Positions 55,977-64,000 of a stretch of 64,000 bases of DNA are shown in pieces. This stretch comes from Plasticicumulans lactativorans. GTDB taxonomy: Bacteria; Pseudomonadota; Gammaproteobacteria; Competibacterales; Competibacteraceae. A model generated the notes under the pieces. That model was given only the letters and a program-made list of their open reading frames with translations, made no database searches and was not told the DNA's origin. How positions within the stretch are numbered: position 1 is the first letter of the stretch; each line of letters starts with the position of its first letter. The position numbers were made by a program, and so were the translations under genes. The stretch is from contig NZ_SLWY01000005.1 of NCBI RefSeq assembly GCF_004341245.1, positions 124,001 through 188,000 of the forward strand, read 5' to 3'.

Positions 55977-57833
55977 ATGCTGAACCGCTACCCCTGGTGG
56001 AAGTACGCGATCATCGCCGTCGCCACGCTGATCGGCATCGTCTATGCGCTGCCGAACGTGTACGGCGAGGACCCCGCGGTCCAGGTGTCGCCGACGCGCT
56101 CCGCGGCCGTGGACCAGGCCCTGTACCGGCGCGTCGCCGAGCGGATCAGCCAGGACGGCATCAGCCCCAAGACCATCGAGCTCGGCGCCGGGCAGCTGCT
56201 GGTGCGGCTGAAGGACACCGACGACCAGCTCAAGGTCGCCGACAGCCTCGAGCAGGCGCTGGGCCGCGACTACTCGGTGGCCCTGAACCTCGCGCCGAGC
56301 ACCCCGGCGTGGCTGCGCGCGCTCAACGCCCATCCGATGTTCCTCGGCCTCGACCTGCGCGGCGGCGTGCACTTCCTGATGGAAGTCGACATGAAGGCGG
56401 TGGTCAAGCAGGCCGAGGAACGCTACGTCGAGGACATCCGCGCGCTGCTGCGCAACGAGAAGGTGCGCTACGTCAGCGTGGGGCGTAACCCCGGCGGCGG
56501 CGTGCGCGTGAGTTTCCGCGAGGCCGCCGACCGCGACCAGGCGCTCGGCCTGATCCGCGACAAGCTGACCACGCTGCAGGTGGGCGACGCCGGCGCCTCG
56601 GCGCTCGACCTGGTCCTCACGATCGGCGAGCCCGAACTGCGCGAGCGTCGCACCTTCGCGCTGCAGCAGAACATCACCACGCTGCGCAACCGGGTCAATG
56701 CGCTCGGCGTCGCCGAACCGGTGATCCAGCAGCAGGGCGAGTCGCGCATCGTCGTGCAGCTGCCGGGCATCCAGGATACCGCGCGTGCCAAGGAGATCCT
56801 CGGCGCCACCGCGACGCTCGAATTCCGCCTGGTCGACAGCAGCGGCGACATCAACGCCGCGCTGCAGGGACAGGTGCCGATCAACGCCAAGCTCTACAAG
56901 GGCCGCGACGGTCGCCCCTACCTGCTCGACCGGCGGGTGATCCTCACCGGCGACTCCATCACCGACGCCTCCAGCGGCATCGAGCAGCAGAGCGGCAGCC
57001 CGGCGGTGTACATCACGCTCGACGGCAAGGGCGCCAAGCGCATGGAGGACGGCACCAAGGACAACATCGGCAAGCTGATGGCGACGGTGTTCATCGAGAC
57101 CCGCACCGAGACGCGCACGGTCGACGGCCAGCCGCAGAAGGTCACGACCACGACCGAAGAGGTCATCAACGCCGCCACCATCCGCGACCGCCTCGGCGCG
57201 CGCTTCCAGATCACCGGCATCGACAGCCCGCAGGAGGCGCGCAACCTCGCGCTGCTGCTGCGCGCCGGCGCGCTGTCGGCGCCGATCCAGATCGTCGAGG
57301 AGCGCACCGTCGGTCCCAGCGCCGGCAAGGAGAACATCGAGCAGGGCTTCGATTCCGCGCTGGTCGGCTTCCTCATCGTCGCCGCGTTCATGATCATCAG
57401 CTACCGCCTCTGCGGCGTGGTCGCGGTGATCGCGCTCGCCGCCAACGTGGTGCTGATCATCGCCATCCTGTCGCTGTTCCAGGCCACGCTCACGCTGCCC
57501 GGCATCGCCGGCATCGTGCTGACGATGGGCATGGCGGTGGATGCCAACGTGCTGATCTACGAGCGCATGCGCGAGGAGATCGACCTCGGCCTGACGCCGC
57601 AGGCGGCGATCAAGGCCGGCTTCGACCGTGCCTTCGCGACCATCGTCGACGCCAACTTCACCCACCTGATCGCCGGCGTCGCGCTGCTGCTGCTGGGGTC
57701 GGGGCCGGTGCGCGGCTTCGCGGTGACGCTGATCATCGGCATCCTCACCTCGCAGTTCACGGCGGTGATGGTCAGCCGCGGCGTCATCAACCTCATCTAC
57801 GGTGGCCGTAAGGTCGAACGCCTGTCGGTCTGA
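55977..57833 (+). CDS. secD: Protein translocase subunit SecD
   Basis: A 618-residue protein (615 in E. coli). An N-terminal helix (WKYAIIAVATLIGIVYALPN), a large periplasmic region including LGLDLRGGVHFLMEVD, and five C-terminal helices with the RND-type core (GMAVDANVLIYERMREE, FTHLIAGVALLLLGSGPVRGFAVTL) are visible. SecD and SecF use the proton gradient to pull exported proteins across the membrane. It starts 13 bases after yajC and leads into secF 21 bases after its stop. Confidence 0.96.
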   Translation: MLNRYPWWKYAIIAVATLIGIVYALPNVYGEDPAVQVSPTRSAAVDQALYRRVAERISQDGISPKTIELGAGQLLVRLKDTDDQLKVADSLEQALGRDYSVALNLAPSTPAWLRALNAHPMFLGLDLRGGVHFLMEVDMKAVVKQAEERYVEDIRALLRNEKVRYVSVGRNPGGGVRVSFREAADRDQALGLIRDKLTTLQVGDAGASALDLVLTIGEPELRERRTFALQQNITTLRNRVNALGVAEPVIQQQGESRIVVQLPGIQDTARAKEILGATATLEFRLVDSSGDINAALQGQVPINAKLYKGRDGRPYLLDRRVILTGDSITDASSGIEQQSGSPAVYITLDGKGAKRMEDGTKDNIGKLMATVFIETRTETRTVDGQPQKVTTTTEEVINAATIRDRLGARFQITGIDSPQEARNLALLLRAGALSAPIQIVEERTVGPSAGKENIEQGFDSALVGFLIVAAFMIISYRLCGVVAVIALAANVVLIIAILSLFQATLTLPGIAGIVLTMGMAVDANVLIYERMREEIDLGLTPQAAIKAGFDRAFATIVDANFTHLIAGVALLLLGSGPVRGFAVTLIIGILTSQFTAVMVSRGVINLIYGGRKVERLSV

Positions 57834-57854
57834 CCGGCGCGACGGAATCCGCAC

Positions 57855-58796
57855 ATGCGTCTGCTTCCCAAGAAAACGAACATCGACTTCCTGCGCTACG
57901 GCAAGCTCTGCGTCGGCCTGTCGATCGCGCTGCTGCTGGGCTGCATCGTCGCGCTGGTGCTGCGCGGGCTGAACTTCGGGCTCGATTTCACCGGCGGCAC
58001 GCTGATCGAGGCGCGCTACTCGCACGCCGTCGAGATCCCGCAGGTGCGCGAGGCCTTGCGCGAGGCCGGCTTCGGCGATGCGCAGACGCAGTACTTCGGC
58101 TCGGCGGCGGAGGTCCTGATCCGCGTGCCGCCGCGCGAGGGCGTCAACACCGCCGAGATCAGCACGCGGGTGCTGGAGGCGCTGCGCAGCGGCACCGGCA
58201 ACGCCGATGCCGAGATCCGCAAGATCGAGTTCGTCGGCCCGCAGGTCGGCAACGAACTGGTGCAGGACGGGGCACTCGCGGCGCTGATCGCCACGCTCGG
58301 CATCCTGGTCTACGTGGCGTTCCGCTTCGAGTGGCGCCTGGCGGTGGGGGCGATCGCGGCGACCGTGCACGACGTGGTGTTCTGCATCGGCGTGTTCGCC
58401 CTGTGGCGCATCGAGTTCGACCTGACCACGCTCGCCGCGGTGCTGGCGGTGATCGGCTACTCGGTCAACGACACCGTGGTGGTGTTCGACCGCATCCGCG
58501 AGAACTTCCGCAACCGCGCCTTCAGCAAGGCGACGACGAAGGAGGTGATCAATGCCTCGATCAACGAGACGCTCGCGCGCACGATCATGACCAGCATGAC
58601 GACCCTGCTCGCCGTGATCGTGCTGCTGGGCTGGGGCGGGCCGGCGATCCACACGTTCTCGCTGACGATGGTGATCGGCGTGGTGGTCGGTACCTATTCG
58701 TCGATCTACATCGCCAGCGCCACGCCGTATTTCCTCGGCCTGAAGCGCGAGGATCTGCTGCCGCGGGCGAAGGAAGACCTCGACCACATTCCCTGA
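57855..58796 (+). CDS. secF: Protein translocase subunit SecF
   Basis: A 313-residue protein with an N-terminal helix, a small periplasmic domain (LNFGLDFTGGTLIEARYS) and five C-terminal helices containing GYSVNDTVVVFDRIRENFR and NETLARTIMTSMTTLLAV, the SecF signature. It forms the SecDF complex with the product of the preceding gene. A strong terminator 24 bases after the stop ends the tgt-yajC-secD-secF transcript. Confidence 0.96.
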   Translation: MRLLPKKTNIDFLRYGKLCVGLSIALLLGCIVALVLRGLNFGLDFTGGTLIEARYSHAVEIPQVREALREAGFGDAQTQYFGSAAEVLIRVPPREGVNTAEISTRVLEALRSGTGNADAEIRKIEFVGPQVGNELVQDGALAALIATLGILVYVAFRFEWRLAVGAIAATVHDVVFCIGVFALWRIEFDLTTLAAVLAVIGYSVNDTVVVFDRIRENFRNRAFSKATTKEVINASINETLARTIMTSMTTLLAVIVLLGWGGPAIHTFSLTMVIGVVVGTYSSIYIASATPYFLGLKREDLLPRAKEDLDHIP

Positions 58797-58820
58797 GCGG
58801 CACGCGCCGGGAGCGGTCAC

Positions 58821-58852
58821 GCAAAAGGGGCGGCCTTGGCCGCCCCTTTTGC
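58821..58852. terminator. Bidirectional intrinsic terminator
   Basis: A perfect 15-bp inverted repeat with GCAAAAGGGGCGGCC as left arm and a TT centre, giving A-runs on one side and T-runs on the other. It sits between the converging secF and small membrane protein genes and can serve both. Confidence 0.9.
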
Positions 58853-58865
58853 GTCGGGGCGCGCG

Positions 58866-59210
58866 TCAGCGCAGGCCGCGGATCTGGTCGAGCGGGTCCG
58901 TGTCGTCGTCGGCGCGTGCGGCCAGGCGGTCGGCGGTGCTGTCGGGCGTGTGCGCGGCGTCGCTTTCGACGCCGCGGATCACCATCACCGCCCAGATCGA
59001 CGACACCGCCCACACGAACAGCCCGAACGCGAGCACCCAGTGACTCGGCCCCTGGGTGCTGCCGGCGACGTCGCCGTTCAGGCCCATCGCGATGCCGACC
59101 AGCGCGCTCATCCAGACCGTCGCGATCGGTGCCGCGCACCAGGCCGCGCGACCGCCGTACTTGGCGATCGCCAGCGGCGGGAGCACGGCGGCCAACGCCA
59201 TCTTGTTCAT
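58866..59210 (-). CDS. Small membrane protein of unknown function
   Basis: A 114-residue protein with two hydrophobic segments, at about residues 22-42 (AAWCAAPIATVWMSALVGIAMG) and 58-80 (WVLAFGLFVWAVSSIWAVMVI), followed by an acidic hydrophilic tail (DDDTDPLDQI). I do not recognise a family. ATG 59210 with GGAGACCCGCAG upstream fits. The composition and codon use are those of the genome, so it looks like a resident gene. Confidence 0.65.
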   Translation of the reverse strand: MNKMALAAVLPPLAIAKYGGRAAWCAAPIATVWMSALVGIAMGLNGDVAGSTQGPSHWVLAFGLFVWAVSSIWAVMVIRGVESDAAHTPDSTADRLAARADDDTDPLDQIRGLR

Positions 59211-59325
59211 CTGCGGGTCTCCTCTGCGGTCGTGCGGGTGCGGCCGTGGTCGGCCGTCTGTAGGGTTTTTCAGGGCGCTGCGGGATAGCACGCGGGCCCG
59301 TTTCCCGCAAGCGCCGGTCGCGGCC

Positions 59326-60129
59326 TCAGCGGGCGAGCGCGGGCGTGAGGTGCGGCTGCAGGGTCTGCAGCAGCGCCTTGAACACCTTCGGGTGCCCGGC
59401 GACGACGTTGCCGCTCAGCAGGTAGTCGTTGCCGCCGCCGAAGTCGCCGACCAGCCCGCCCGCCTCCTGCACCAGCAGGGCCCCCGCGGCGATGTCCCAC
59501 TCGGCGAGCCCGATCTCCCAGAAGCCGTCGAGCCGCCCGGCGGCGACGTAGGCGAGGTCGAGTGCCGCCGAGCCGGCGCGACGCATCTCGGCGCACTGGG
59601 TGGCGAGCGCGGCGAAGCACGCCAGATAGGCGGGCATGTGCTGGGGGCGGCGGAACGGGAAGCCGGTGCCGAGCAGGGCGCCTTCGAGGCCCGGCAGCGG
59701 CCGCACGCGGATGCGGCGGTCGTTGAGTTGCGCGCCGGCGCCGCGCGAGGCGGTGAACATCTCCTGGCGCAGCGGGTCGTAGACCAGCCCGGCCTCCAGC
59801 CGGCCGCGCACCTTGAGCGCGATGGAGACGGCGAAGTGCGGGTGTCCGTGCAGGAAGTTGGTGGTGCCGTCGAGCGGGTCGATGACCCACTGGTACTCGG
59901 CATCGGCGGCGCCGTGGCTGCCGCTCTCCTCGCCGAGGATGGCATGGTCGGGATAGGTCCTGCGCAGCACGTTGACGATTTCGCGCTCGGCCTGGACGTC
60001 GACTTCGCTGACGAAGTCGTTGCGACCCTTCTCGCTGACGCTGAGATGGTCGAGCCGTTCGAGGTTGCGCAGGATGACCTTGGCGGCGGCGAGCGCGGCG
60101 CGCTTGGCGATGGTGAGCGTCGGATGCAT
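59326..60129 (-). CDS. suhB: Inositol-1-monophosphatase SuhB
   Basis: A 267-residue protein, identical in length to E. coli SuhB. Metal-binding motifs are GEESG, WVIDPLDGTTNFLHGHPHFAVSIA and EWDIAAGALLVQEAGG. It dephosphorylates inositol phosphate and, in Gammaproteobacteria, also joins the rRNA transcription antitermination complex. It is divergent from trmJ across 90 bases, the same arrangement as in E. coli (suhB opposite trmJ). Confidence 0.95.
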   Translation of the reverse strand: MHPTLTIAKRAALAAAKVILRNLERLDHLSVSEKGRNDFVSEVDVQAEREIVNVLRRTYPDHAILGEESGSHGAADAEYQWVIDPLDGTTNFLHGHPHFAVSIALKVRGRLEAGLVYDPLRQEMFTASRGAGAQLNDRRIRVRPLPGLEGALLGTGFPFRRPQHMPAYLACFAALATQCAEMRRAGSAALDLAYVAAGRLDGFWEIGLAEWDIAAGALLVQEAGGLVGDFGGGNDYLLSGNVVAGHPKVFKALLQTLQPHLTPALAR

Positions 60130-60219
60130 GGCGGCGGGCTTACGTGTGAAAGATCGGGCCGGGGCGTCGGCAAAGCGGGCTATTATAGCAGACCGTGCTC
60201 TGCCCGCCGGCGAATCCCC

Positions 60220-61002
60220 ATGCTCATCCCCCACCTGCGTATCGTCCTCGTCGACACCAGCCACCCCGGCAACATCGGCGCCGCCGCGCGCGCGATGAAG
60301 AACATGGGCGTCACCGAACTCGTCCTGGTGACCCCGCAGCAGTTCCCGCATCCCGAAGCGGATGCCCGCGCCTCGGGCGCCGACGACGTGCTCGCCGCCG
60401 CGCGCGTCGTCGCGACCCTCGACGCGGCGCTCGCCGACTGCGTGCTCGCCATCGCCACCACCGCGCGCACGCGCCACCTGTCGGCGCCGGTGCTGGAGCC
60501 GCGGGCGGTGGCCGAGCACGCCGTCGCGACCCTCGCCGAAGGGCCGGTCGCGCTGGTGTTCGGCCGCGAGCGCACCGGCCTCACCAATGCCGAGATCGAC
60601 CGCTGCAACCTGCTCGCGCACATCCCGACCAATCCCGGGTACAGCTCGCTGAACCTCGCCGCCGCGGTGCAGGTGATGTGCTACGAGGCGCGTCTCGCCT
60701 GGCGTGCGCAGCAGGCCGACGCCGCGGCGGGCGGGAGCGCACGCGCGGAGCCGCTCGCCACCGCCGAGGAGCTCGAGGCGCTCTACGCCCACTACGCGTC
60801 GGCGCTGATCCGCATCGGCTTTCTCGACCCGGACAAGCCCCGCCACCTGATGCGCCGGCTGCGCTGCCTGTACCACCGTGCCGCGCTGCAGCGCAACGAG
60901 GTGGCGCTGCTGCGCGGCATCCTCAGCGCCGTCGAGGAGCGCAAGCAGCCCGGCAGCAAGTGCGGGCCGCGCCCGCCCCGGCGCGGGGATGGCAATAGTT
61001 GA
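60220..61002 (+). CDS. trmJ: tRNA (Cm32/Um32) 2'-O-methyltransferase TrmJ
   Basis: A 260-residue SPOUT methyltransferase. IVLVDTSHPGNIGAAARAMKNMG, ALVFGRERTGLTNAEIDRC and IPTNPGYSSLNLAAAVQVMCYE are the three knot motifs. A helical C-terminal extension (HLMRRLRCLYHRAALQRNEVALLRGIL) is typical of TrmJ, which methylates ribose 32 of several tRNAs. ATG 60220 fits the N-terminus. Its stop codon lies inside the promoter/operator of iscR. Confidence 0.95.
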   Translation: MLIPHLRIVLVDTSHPGNIGAAARAMKNMGVTELVLVTPQQFPHPEADARASGADDVLAAARVVATLDAALADCVLAIATTARTRHLSAPVLEPRAVAEHAVATLAEGPVALVFGRERTGLTNAEIDRCNLLAHIPTNPGYSSLNLAAAVQVMCYEARLAWRAQQADAAAGGSARAEPLATAEELEALYAHYASALIRIGFLDPDKPRHLMRRLRCLYHRAALQRNEVALLRGILSAVEERKQPGSKCGPRPPRRGDGNS

Positions 61003-61028
61003 CCGCATTGCTCGGGATTGGCTATAAA
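60994..61028 (+). promoter_or_regulatory. iscR promoter with IscR type 1 operator
   Basis: A -35 box TTGACC (60999-61004) and a -10 box TATAAA (61023-61028) are 18 bases apart. The text AATAGTTGACC, eight bases, CTCGGGATT closely resembles the IscR-binding site of the E. coli iscR promoter, so autoregulation by [2Fe-2S]-IscR is likely. The trmJ stop codon (61000-61002) falls inside it. Confidence 0.75.
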
Positions 61029-61049
61029 ACGGCGCGTTGAAGAGGCGCC

Positions 61050-61532
61050 ATGAAACTGACCACCAAAGGCCGCTACGCGGTCACCGCCATGCTCGATCTC
61101 GCGATCCACTACCAGGGTGACCCGGTGGTGCTCGCCGACATTTCGGAGCGTCAGTCGATTTCGCTCGCCTACCTCGAGCAGCTGTTCGCCAAGCTGCGCC
61201 GCTTCGGGCTGGTGTGCAGCACGCGCGGGCCCGGGGGCGGGTACTCGCTCGGCCGGCCCGCGCACGCGATCACGCTGGTCGACGTCATCGAGGCGGTGGA
61301 CGAGGGGGTCGACACCACCCGCTGTGGCGGGGCGTCGAACTGCCAGGGCATGCAGCGCTGCCTCACCCACGACCTGTGGGCCGAGCTCAACGAGCACATC
61401 AACGCCTTCCTGAGCGGGCACACGCTGGGCGATCTCGTCGAGCGCCACCGCCGCCGCGCCACGGCCGCGGGCGGCGAGCACGTGGTGGCGTTCGAGCGCA
61501 GTGAGCCGGCGGCGGGCGAGCGGGTGTCATGA
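61050..61532 (+). CDS. iscR: Fe-S cluster regulator IscR
   Basis: A 160-residue Rrf2-family regulator. [18 protein letters not shown] and [18 protein letters not shown] form the winged helix; [19 protein letters not shown] gives the three cysteines and the histidine that hold the [2Fe-2S] cluster. It represses the isc operon when its cluster is loaded. The TGA overlaps the ATG of the next gene (ATGA), so regulator and desulfurase are coupled. Confidence 0.96.
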   Translation: MKLTTKGRYAVTAMLDLAIHYQGDPVVLADISERQSISLAYLEQLFAKLRRFGLVCSTRGPGGGYSLGRPAHAITLVDVIEAVDEGVDTTRCGGASNCQGMQRCLTHDLWAELNEHINAFLSGHTLGDLVERHRRRATAAGGEHVVAFERSEPAAGERVS

Positions 61533-63127
61533 ACCGTCCGCTCTACCTCGACCACGCGGCGACCACACCGGTCGACGCCCGCGTGGTCGCCGCGATGGTC
61601 GACTGCCTCGGCGCCGACGGCGCGTTCGGCAATCCGGCCTCGGTGACGCACGGCTACGGGCGCGAGGCGGCCGAGCGGGTCGAGGCGGCGCGGGCCGAGG
61701 TGGCGGCGCTGATCGGCTGCGAGCGCCGCGAGATCGTCTGGACCTCCGGCGCCACCGAAGCCGACAACCTCGCGCTGAGCGGCGCGGCGCGGGCCGCCCC
61801 GCGCGGCAAGCGGCACATCGTCACGCTCGCCACCGAGCACAAGGCGGTGCTCGACACCTGCCGCCAGCTCGCCCGCGGCGGCTGGGAGATCACCTGCCTG
61901 GCGCCGGCGGCGGACGGCGTGCTCGACCTCGACCAGCTCGCTGCCGCGCTGCGGGACGACACCCTGCTGGTGTCGGTGATGGCGGTGAACAACGAGACCG
62001 GCGTGACCCAGGATCTCGAAGCCATCGGCCGGCTCACGCGCAGCCGCGGCGTGCTGTTCCACATCGACGCCGCCCAGGCCGCCGGGCGGATCGCGCTCGA
62101 CGTGGCGCGCTTCGAGGCCGACCTGATGAGCCTGTCCGCGCACAAGGCCTACGGGCCGAAAGGCGTGGGCGCGCTCTACGTGCGCCGCTGGCCGCGCGCC
62201 CGCGTGGAGCCGCTGCTGCACGGCGGCGGCCAGGAACACGGGCTGCGTGCCGGCACGCTCGCGACCCACCAGATCGTCGGCATGGGCGAGGCCTGCCGGC
62301 TGGCGCGCGAAGCGCTCGAGCGCGACGCGGCCCATCTGCGTGCGCTGCGCGAGCGCTTGTGGGCGGGGCTGCGCGAGCTCGGGGGCGTGCAGCTCAACGG
62401 CCACGCCACCCGTGCGGCCGGCGGCATCCTGAACGTGAGCGTCGACGGCCTCGGCGCCGAAAGCCTGCTGCTCGCGCTGCCCGGGCTCGCGCTGTCGGCG
62501 GGCTCGGCGTGCACCTCGGTGGCGGACGAGCCCTCGCACGTGCTGCGGGCGATGGGCCTCGACGCGGCGCGGCTGCGCTCGGCGCTGCGCTTTTCGCCCG
62601 GCCGCCACACCACGGTCGAGGACATCGATCGTGCGCTGGAGGCGGTCCGCCGCGCCGTGGCGCGCCTGCGCGCGCTGGCGGGCGGGCGCCGACCGGCGCC
62701 GGGTGCCGCTCCGGCAGCCGGGGCGTTCGGCTACGGCCCGGTGGTGCTGGAGCGCTTCGCGGCCGCGGCCCGCGCCGGCGACTTCGAGCCCGGAACCCCG
62801 GGCGTCGCCCGCGGCCAGGCGGACGACCCCGCCGGCACCGAGACGCTCACCGTGCAACTGCGCGTGGATGCCCGCGGCATGATCGCGCAAGCGCGGTTTC
62901 GCGCCCACGGCAGTCCCGCGCTGATCGCCGCCGGCGATTTCACCGCCGAATCCGTCAGCGGCCGCACCGTCGAGGAGGCGCGCGGTCTCACCCATCGTCA
63001 CATCGCCGAGGCCCTGCGCCTGCCGCCGTCGCGCCTGCCGGCGGCGGTGCTGGCAGGGCAGGCCCTGATCGCCGCGCTCGACGATGCCGTCGCGCGCCTG
63101 CTGCCGCGCCCGGTCGGCGCGGCCTGA
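61529..63127 (+). CDS. iscS: Cysteine desulfurase IscS fused to a cysteine-less IscU-like domain
   Basis: A 532-residue protein. Residues 1 to about 385 are Isc[11 protein letters not shown], the PLP lysine at 206 in [10 protein letters not shown] and the sulfur-carrying cysteine at 328 in [17 protein letters not shown] are at E. coli positions. After an Ala/Pro/Gly linker, residues about 400-523 follow the IscU sequence ([47 protein letters not shown]). But the cluster ligands are all gone: IscU Cys37 region PACGD reads PAGTE, Cys63 region GCGS reads GSPA, and HC at 105-106 reads PA. So the extra domain cannot hold an Fe-S cluster in the known way. IscS is about 404 residues in E. coli. A separate iscU is not in the window. 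Confidence 0.92.
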   Translation: MNRPLYLDHAATTPVDARVVAAMVDCLGADGAFGNPASVTHGYGREAAERVEAARAEVAALIGCERREIVWTSGATEADNLALSGAARAAPRGKRHIVTLATEHKAVLDTCRQLARGGWEITCLAPAADGVLDLDQLAAALRDDTLLVSVMAVNNETGVTQDLEAIGRLTRSRGVLFHIDAAQAAGRIALDVARFEADLMSLSAHKAYGPKGVGALYVRRWPRARVEPLLHGGGQEHGLRAGTLATHQIVGMGEACRLAREALERDAAHLRALRERLWAGLRELGGVQLNGHATRAAGGILNVSVDGLGAESLLLALPGLALSAGSACTSVADEPSHVLRAMGLDAARLRSALRFSPGRHTTVEDIDRALEAVRRAVARLRALAGGRRPAPGAAPAAGAFGYGPVVLERFAAAARAGDFEPGTPGVARGQADDPAGTETLTVQLRVDARGMIAQARFRAHGSPALIAAGDFTAESVSGRTVEEARGLTHRHIAEALRLPPSRLPAAVLAGQALIAALDDAVARLLPRPVGAA

Positions 63128-63159
63128 TTTCGAACCCGTACTTAAGGAGATACGCCCGC

Positions 63160-63483
63160 ATGGCACTGACCCTCACCGAAACCGCCGCCGAGCGCGTGCA
63201 CAACTTCCTCGCCAAGCGTGGCAAGGGCATCGGGCTGCGCCTGGGGGTACGCACCTCGGGCTGCTCGGGCTTCATGTACACCGTCGATTACGCCGATGCC
63301 GTCGAGGCCGGGGATCAGGTGTTCGAGAGCCGCGGCGTCAAGCTGATCGTCGCCGCGAAGAGCCTCGCGTTCCTCGACGGGATGGAGGTCGACTTCGTCC
63401 GCGAGGGGCTGAACGAGGGCTTCAAGTTCCGCAATCCGAACGTCAAGGGCGCGTGCGGCTGCGGCGAGAGCTTCAGCGTCTGA
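63160..63483 (+). CDS. iscA: A-type Fe-S carrier IscA
   Basis: A 107-residue HesB/IscA-type protein. The three cysteines are in place (SGCSGF near 35, and CGCGESF at 99 and 101), with [11 protein letters not shown] and [16 protein letters not shown] typical of IscA. It carries iron or [4Fe-4S]/[2Fe-2S] clusters to target proteins. AAGGAGA precedes ATG 63160, 32 bases after the iscS fusion. No hscB, hscA or fdx follows; the next gene is ndk. Confidence 0.95.
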   Translation: MALTLTETAAERVHNFLAKRGKGIGLRLGVRTSGCSGFMYTVDYADAVEAGDQVFESRGVKLIVAAKSLAFLDGMEVDFVREGLNEGFKFRNPNVKGACGCGESFSV

Positions 63484-63613
63484 GCGCGCCGGGTCGCGTT
63501 GCCGCCCTGCCCCCGATGCCGCTACACTCTGCGCCCGCCGTCGCCCTGGCGGGCGCCCTTCCTTCCCGGTTTTCAAATCAAGCCCTTGGTTCACAAAGCG
63601 GAGATTTTCCCGA

Positions 63614-64000
63614 ATGGCCGTTGAGCGCACGCTTTCCATCATCAAACCCGATGCCGTCGCGAAGAATCTGATCGGTCAGATCTACGCGCGCTTCGAGGCC
63701 GCCGGCCTGCGTATCGTCGCCGCCCGCATGCTGCAGCTGTCGGAAGAGCAGGCCGGTGCCTTCTATGCCGTGCACAAGGAGCGTCCGTTCTACAAGGACC
63801 TGGTCACCTTCATGACCTCGGGCCCGGTGATGGTGCAGGTGCTGGAAGGCGAGAGCGCGATCCAGAAGAACCGCGACATCATGGGGGCGACCGATCCCAA
63901 GAAGGCCGCCGCCGGCACCCTGCGCCACGATTTCGCCGACTCGGTCGACGAGAACGCCGCGCACGGCTCCGACGGCCCGGAGACGGCCGCCGCCGAGATC
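63614..64000 (+). CDS. ndk: Nucleoside-diphosphate kinase, 3' end beyond the window
   Basis: The first 129 residues of Ndk, of about 143 expected. [45 protein letters not shown] and the active histidine in [15 protein letters not shown] are intact. It transfers the gamma phosphate of ATP to other nucleoside diphosphates through a phosphohistidine. The gene is cut at the window edge. It follows iscA after 130 bases. Confidence 0.96.
   Translation, partial: MAVERTLSIIKPDAVAKNLIGQIYARFEAAGLRIVAARMLQLSEEQAGAFYAVHKERPFYKDLVTFMTSGPVMVQVLEGESAIQKNRDIMGATDPKKAAAGTLRHDFADSVDENAAHGSDGPETAAAEI

Overview
The window is about 64 kb of GC-rich bacterial chromosome. The core genes point to a gammaproteobacterium: relA as a synthetase without hydrolase residues, rlmJ, fused cysG, tgt-yajC-secD-secF, and suhB|trmJ-iscR-iscS-iscA-ndk in an order close to other Gammaproteobacteria. 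Species cannot be named from sequence alone. Several patches (zorC middle, 28.5-29.6 kb, 35.4-36.6 kb) are clearly more AT-rich than their surroundings and look acquired.

Layout. 1-6 kb: a GGDEF/EAL protein (5' end outside the window), cysG, an HDOD protein and relA. 6.5-15.2 kb: a four-gene type I Zorya anti-phage operon, zorA-zorB-zorC-zorD, in which zorD is interrupted by a single-base frameshift. 15.5-16.0 kb: a yefM-yoeB toxin-antitoxin pair with TGTACA operators, bracketed by two copies of a LysR gene 3' end. 16-27 kb: a LysR/DJ-1 divergent pair, an alpha-glucosidase/MFS/alpha-glucosidase cluster, an AraC/ribitol-dehydrogenase-like pair and a GT39-type membrane glycosyltransferase. 27.25-27.64 kb: an 18-unit degenerate 21-bp tandem repeat.

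28.5-38.3 kb is a mosaic. It holds an AT-rich SEC-C gene and then a LysR-controlled catabolic-looking cluster (AhpD-like, PPOX, DUF1348, alpha/beta hydrolase, broken nucleobase permease, class II aldolase, tautomerase). A truncated hydrolase duplicate fused to an IS110 scar follows. Next come three consecutive same-strand units, DUF3644, sulfotransferase and TacA-TacT, each with a roughly 70-bp attC-like element directly at its 3' end. This reads as an integron cassette cluster without an integrase (CALIN-like).

38.5-47.9 kb: DUF3422, a MATE exporter, a Pat-type protein acetyltransferase divergent from an AMP-forming acyl-CoA synthetase (a probable enzyme-regulator pair), an orphan acyl carrier protein, ExoD and tRNA-Ala(CGC). 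47.9-51.8 kb: two rSAM-associated transferases next to the complete AmmeMemoRadiSam trio. 51.8-58.8 kb: rlmJ, a sulfurtransferase, an NRDE protein, tgt, yajC, secD and secF. 58.8-64 kb: suhB, trmJ, and an Fe-S cluster operon in which IscS carries a C-terminal IscU-like domain that has lost every cluster-binding cysteine; then iscA and the start of ndk.

The observations most worth following are the cysteine-less IscS-IscU fusion, the CALIN-like cassette cluster with its HEPN-like DUF3644 gene, the Zorya operon with the zorD frameshift, the 21-bp repeat array and the AmmeMemoRadiSam neighbourhood.
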